Shown here: positions 11,524 through 12,107 of the stretch, piece by piece | Position numbering within the stretch: position 1 is the stretch's first letter | Layout: each line of letters starts with the position of its first letter | NCBI GenBank assembly: GCA_036771375.1 | Contig: DAIPHL010000061.1 | Span: 1-12,107, forward strand | Reading direction: 5' to 3' | Source of the DNA: DAIPHL01 sp036771375 | GTDB lineage: Bacteria; Synergistota; Synergistia; Synergistales; Synergistaceae | Length of the DNA stretch: 12,107 nucleotides | Notes under the pieces: model-generated | Seen by the model: only the letters and a program-made list of their open reading frames with translations | The model's database searches: none | Told to the model about the DNA's origin: nothing | Made by a program: the position numbers and the translations under genes

Positions 11524-11679
11524 CTATAATTTTTCCGGGAGTTGCCGCTCCCGGTTTTGCTTCAACCATGCCCCTCTTCGGAGGGGTTCTTTCTTTCCGC
11601 ATCGTCCTGATTCGCCGAAGAGGTCGACCATTTTTCTCAGAGCGACTTCAACTTTCTCCATCTTCTCCATCTTCTCCAT
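11524..11679 (-). CDS. Small basic protein, 51 aa, unknown
   Basis: Starts at ATG 11679 with GGGGGTG a few bases upstream and lies three bases after the stop of the Lar-like gene. It reads MEKMEKMEKVEVALRKMVDL, encoded by a threefold 9-bp tandem repeat, then FGESGRCGKKEPLRRGAW and ends ERQLPEKL. It is basic and partly helical. Two hairpins fall inside the frame (11535-11554 and 11571-11586), which raises the alternative that the 3' part is a non-coding regulatory leader rather than coding DNA. Confidence 0.5.
   Translation of the reverse strand: MEKMEKMEKVEVALRKMVDLFGESGRCGKKEPLRRGAWLKQNRERQLPEKL
11535..11586. repeat. Two adjacent perfect hairpins
   Basis: CCGGGAG-TTGCCG-CTCCCGG (11535-11554) and CCCCTC-TTCG-GAGGGG (11571-11586). 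On the + strand each is followed by a T-rich stretch (TTTTGCTT; TTCTTTCTTT), as in rightward terminators; on the - strand neither has a U-run. Since no rightward gene precedes them nearby, they may be structural elements of the leftward mRNA. Confidence 0.6.
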
Positions 11680-11681
11680 CT

Positions 11682-11777
11682 TCACCCCCTTCCGCCCACT
11701 GCGAAAGCGTCGGGAGGCGAATACAGCTCGGCTTTCCCGCCGCAGAACGGGCAGGGGAGAAGTTCAGGCTCGCTCAC
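11682..11777 (-). CDS. Lar-like zinc knuckle, 31 aa (short or decayed)
   Basis: From GTG 11777, which overlaps the stop of the 59-aa gene (GTGA), the frame gives a 31-aa peptide containing EPELLPCPFCGGKAELYSPP. LLPCPFCGGKAEL is the N-terminal signature of the Lar restriction-alleviation family, in which a second cysteine pair follows 15-30 residues later. Here the frame stops at once after AFAVGGRG, so the second pair is missing: the gene is either a truncated Lar remnant or a minimal knuckle. The following frames do not contain the missing cysteine pair, so a simple single frameshift does not explain it. Confidence 0.6.
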   Translation of the reverse strand: MSEPELLPCPFCGGKAELYSPPDAFAVGGRG

Positions 11778-11953
11778 CTCTTCCCAACCCTTTCCGCTTC
11801 CCTCACCGTCATAACTCTGAACCGCTCCCGATTCGGGTCGTCCCCGTCGCAGGCACGGGCGAGGCGCCTTTGATATGTCCGTGGCATCAGGGCAATTTTC
11901 TTTTGGAGCTTCCGATCCTCGAACCAGTCGAGAATTGTGTCGAGCAGTTTCAT
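11774..11953 (-). CDS. Small basic protein, 59 aa, unknown
   Basis: Starts at ATG 11953, which overlaps the stop of the upstream MerR/AlpA-like gene (ATGA) and follows GGAGAAGG. It reads MKLLDTILDWFEDRKLQKKI, then a basic stretch (MPRTYQRRLARACDG) and ends VREAERVGKR. It is helical with an amphipathic N-terminus. No family is recognised. Coupling on both sides makes a real gene likely. Confidence 0.65.
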   Translation of the reverse strand: MKLLDTILDWFEDRKLQKKIALMPRTYQRRLARACDGDDPNRERFRVMTVREAERVGKR

Positions 11954-12107
11954 TTTTCCTTCTCCTTTCGGTCTTTTTTATGCGCCTCGGCAATGTAGCC
12001 GGTGCGCTGTTCCCTTATCAGCAGTTCGATATACGCCTCCACGTCCGACAGGAGCCAGAAAGACGGCGCGGTCTTTCCGGTCCCGGCCTTGAGGACCGGT
12101 TGCGGAG
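11950..12107 (-). CDS. MerR/AlpA-like DNA-binding protein, C-terminal part (runs off the right edge)
   Basis: The last 51 codons of a gene whose start lies beyond the window. The visible part, PQPVLKAGTGKTAPSFWLLS, then DVEAYIELLIREQRTGY and a lysine-rich tail (HKKDRKEKEK), fits the wing and final helix of AlpA/excisionase-type MerR-like proteins, where a P-x-P-V strand is followed by a W-x-x-x-D-V-E-x-W/Y-I helix. Such proteins act as excisionases or activators of integration genes. Its stop overlaps the 59-aa start, making it the first visible gene of the right-hand small-gene operon. The recognition helix itself is not in view. Confidence 0.65.
   Translation of the reverse strand, partial: PQPVLKAGTGKTAPSFWLLSDVEAYIELLIREQRTGYIAEAHKKDRKEKEK

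Noticed and set aside
11360..11602. 80-aa - strand frame
   Set aside because: It overlaps the 109-aa and 51-aa genes in another frame and lacks an SD of its own; the two shorter genes have SD sites and tight spacing.
11778..11993. Long reading (103 aa) of the Lar-like frame up to 11993
   Set aside because: The extra N-terminus is the shadow of the 59-aa gene. The GTGA overlap at 11774-11777 gives the natural start.

Overview
This window is the interior of a temperate, lambda-like (long-tailed) bacteriophage or prophage. The lambda order Nu1-A-W-B (small terminase, large terminase, gpW, portal) is preserved at the left end, and an early, replication and regulation region lies to its right. 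Almost every gene reads leftward (- strand). The exceptions are a hicAB toxin-antitoxin pair, one small DNA-binding protein gene and a DUF4062 gene. The host cannot be named. The DNA looks moderately GC-rich, Shine-Dalgarno (SD) sites are strong (AGGAGG type), TTG and GTG starts are frequent, and there is a DnaC/DnaI-type helicase loader. That suits several anaerobic lineages (Synergistota, Clostridia/Negativicutes, Desulfovibrio-like), and I would not choose between them.

Layout, right to left in the direction of most transcription. (1) 12107-10437: the end of a MerR/AlpA-like DNA-binding protein, then small genes joined by 1-4 base overlaps or short gaps (59 aa, a 31-aa Lar-like zinc knuckle, 51 aa, 109 aa) leading to a DUF2303/YfdQ-like protein. 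(2) 10353-9052: accessory genes, namely a DUF4406 nucleoside-deoxyribosyltransferase-like protein, a convergent overlapping DUF4062 gene, and a four-cysteine small protein coupled to a ribbon-helix-helix (RHH) protein. (3) 8782-8681: a control region with a near-consensus promoter (TTGACA, 17 bp, TATAAG) flanked by two copies of one 13-bp palindrome. A second RHH gene diverges rightward from it. (4) 8680-4961: the early operon, with a 102-aa protein, a Rha/KilAC antirepressor, an O-like replication initiator carrying iterons inside its gene, a DnaC-like loader, a short SSB and an unknown 176-aa protein, ending in a clear rho-independent terminator. (5) 4053-4682: hicAB, with a palindromic operator in its promoter spacer. 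(6) 3939-3089: a 72-aa protein and a catalytic-domain-only tyrosine recombinase. (7) 3088-2750: a 339-bp non-coding, palindrome-rich stretch in the place where lambda keeps cos. (8) 2749-1: terS, terL, gpW and the start of portal.

Proposed logic: the early promoter is controlled through the paired palindromes, probably by an RHH repressor rather than a CI/Cro-type one. The first operon downstream carries an antirepressor, which recalls the Arc/Mnt/Ant immI switch of phage P22. Rep binds iterons in its own gene and, with the DnaC-like loader and SSB, starts replication. The terminase pair then packages DNA into portal vertices. Several small genes (8782-8961, 8882-9052, 11524-11679, 11682-11777, 11774-11953, and the partial gene at 11950) were found by reading the strands directly. 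They rest on SD sites, coupled starts and recognisable folds.
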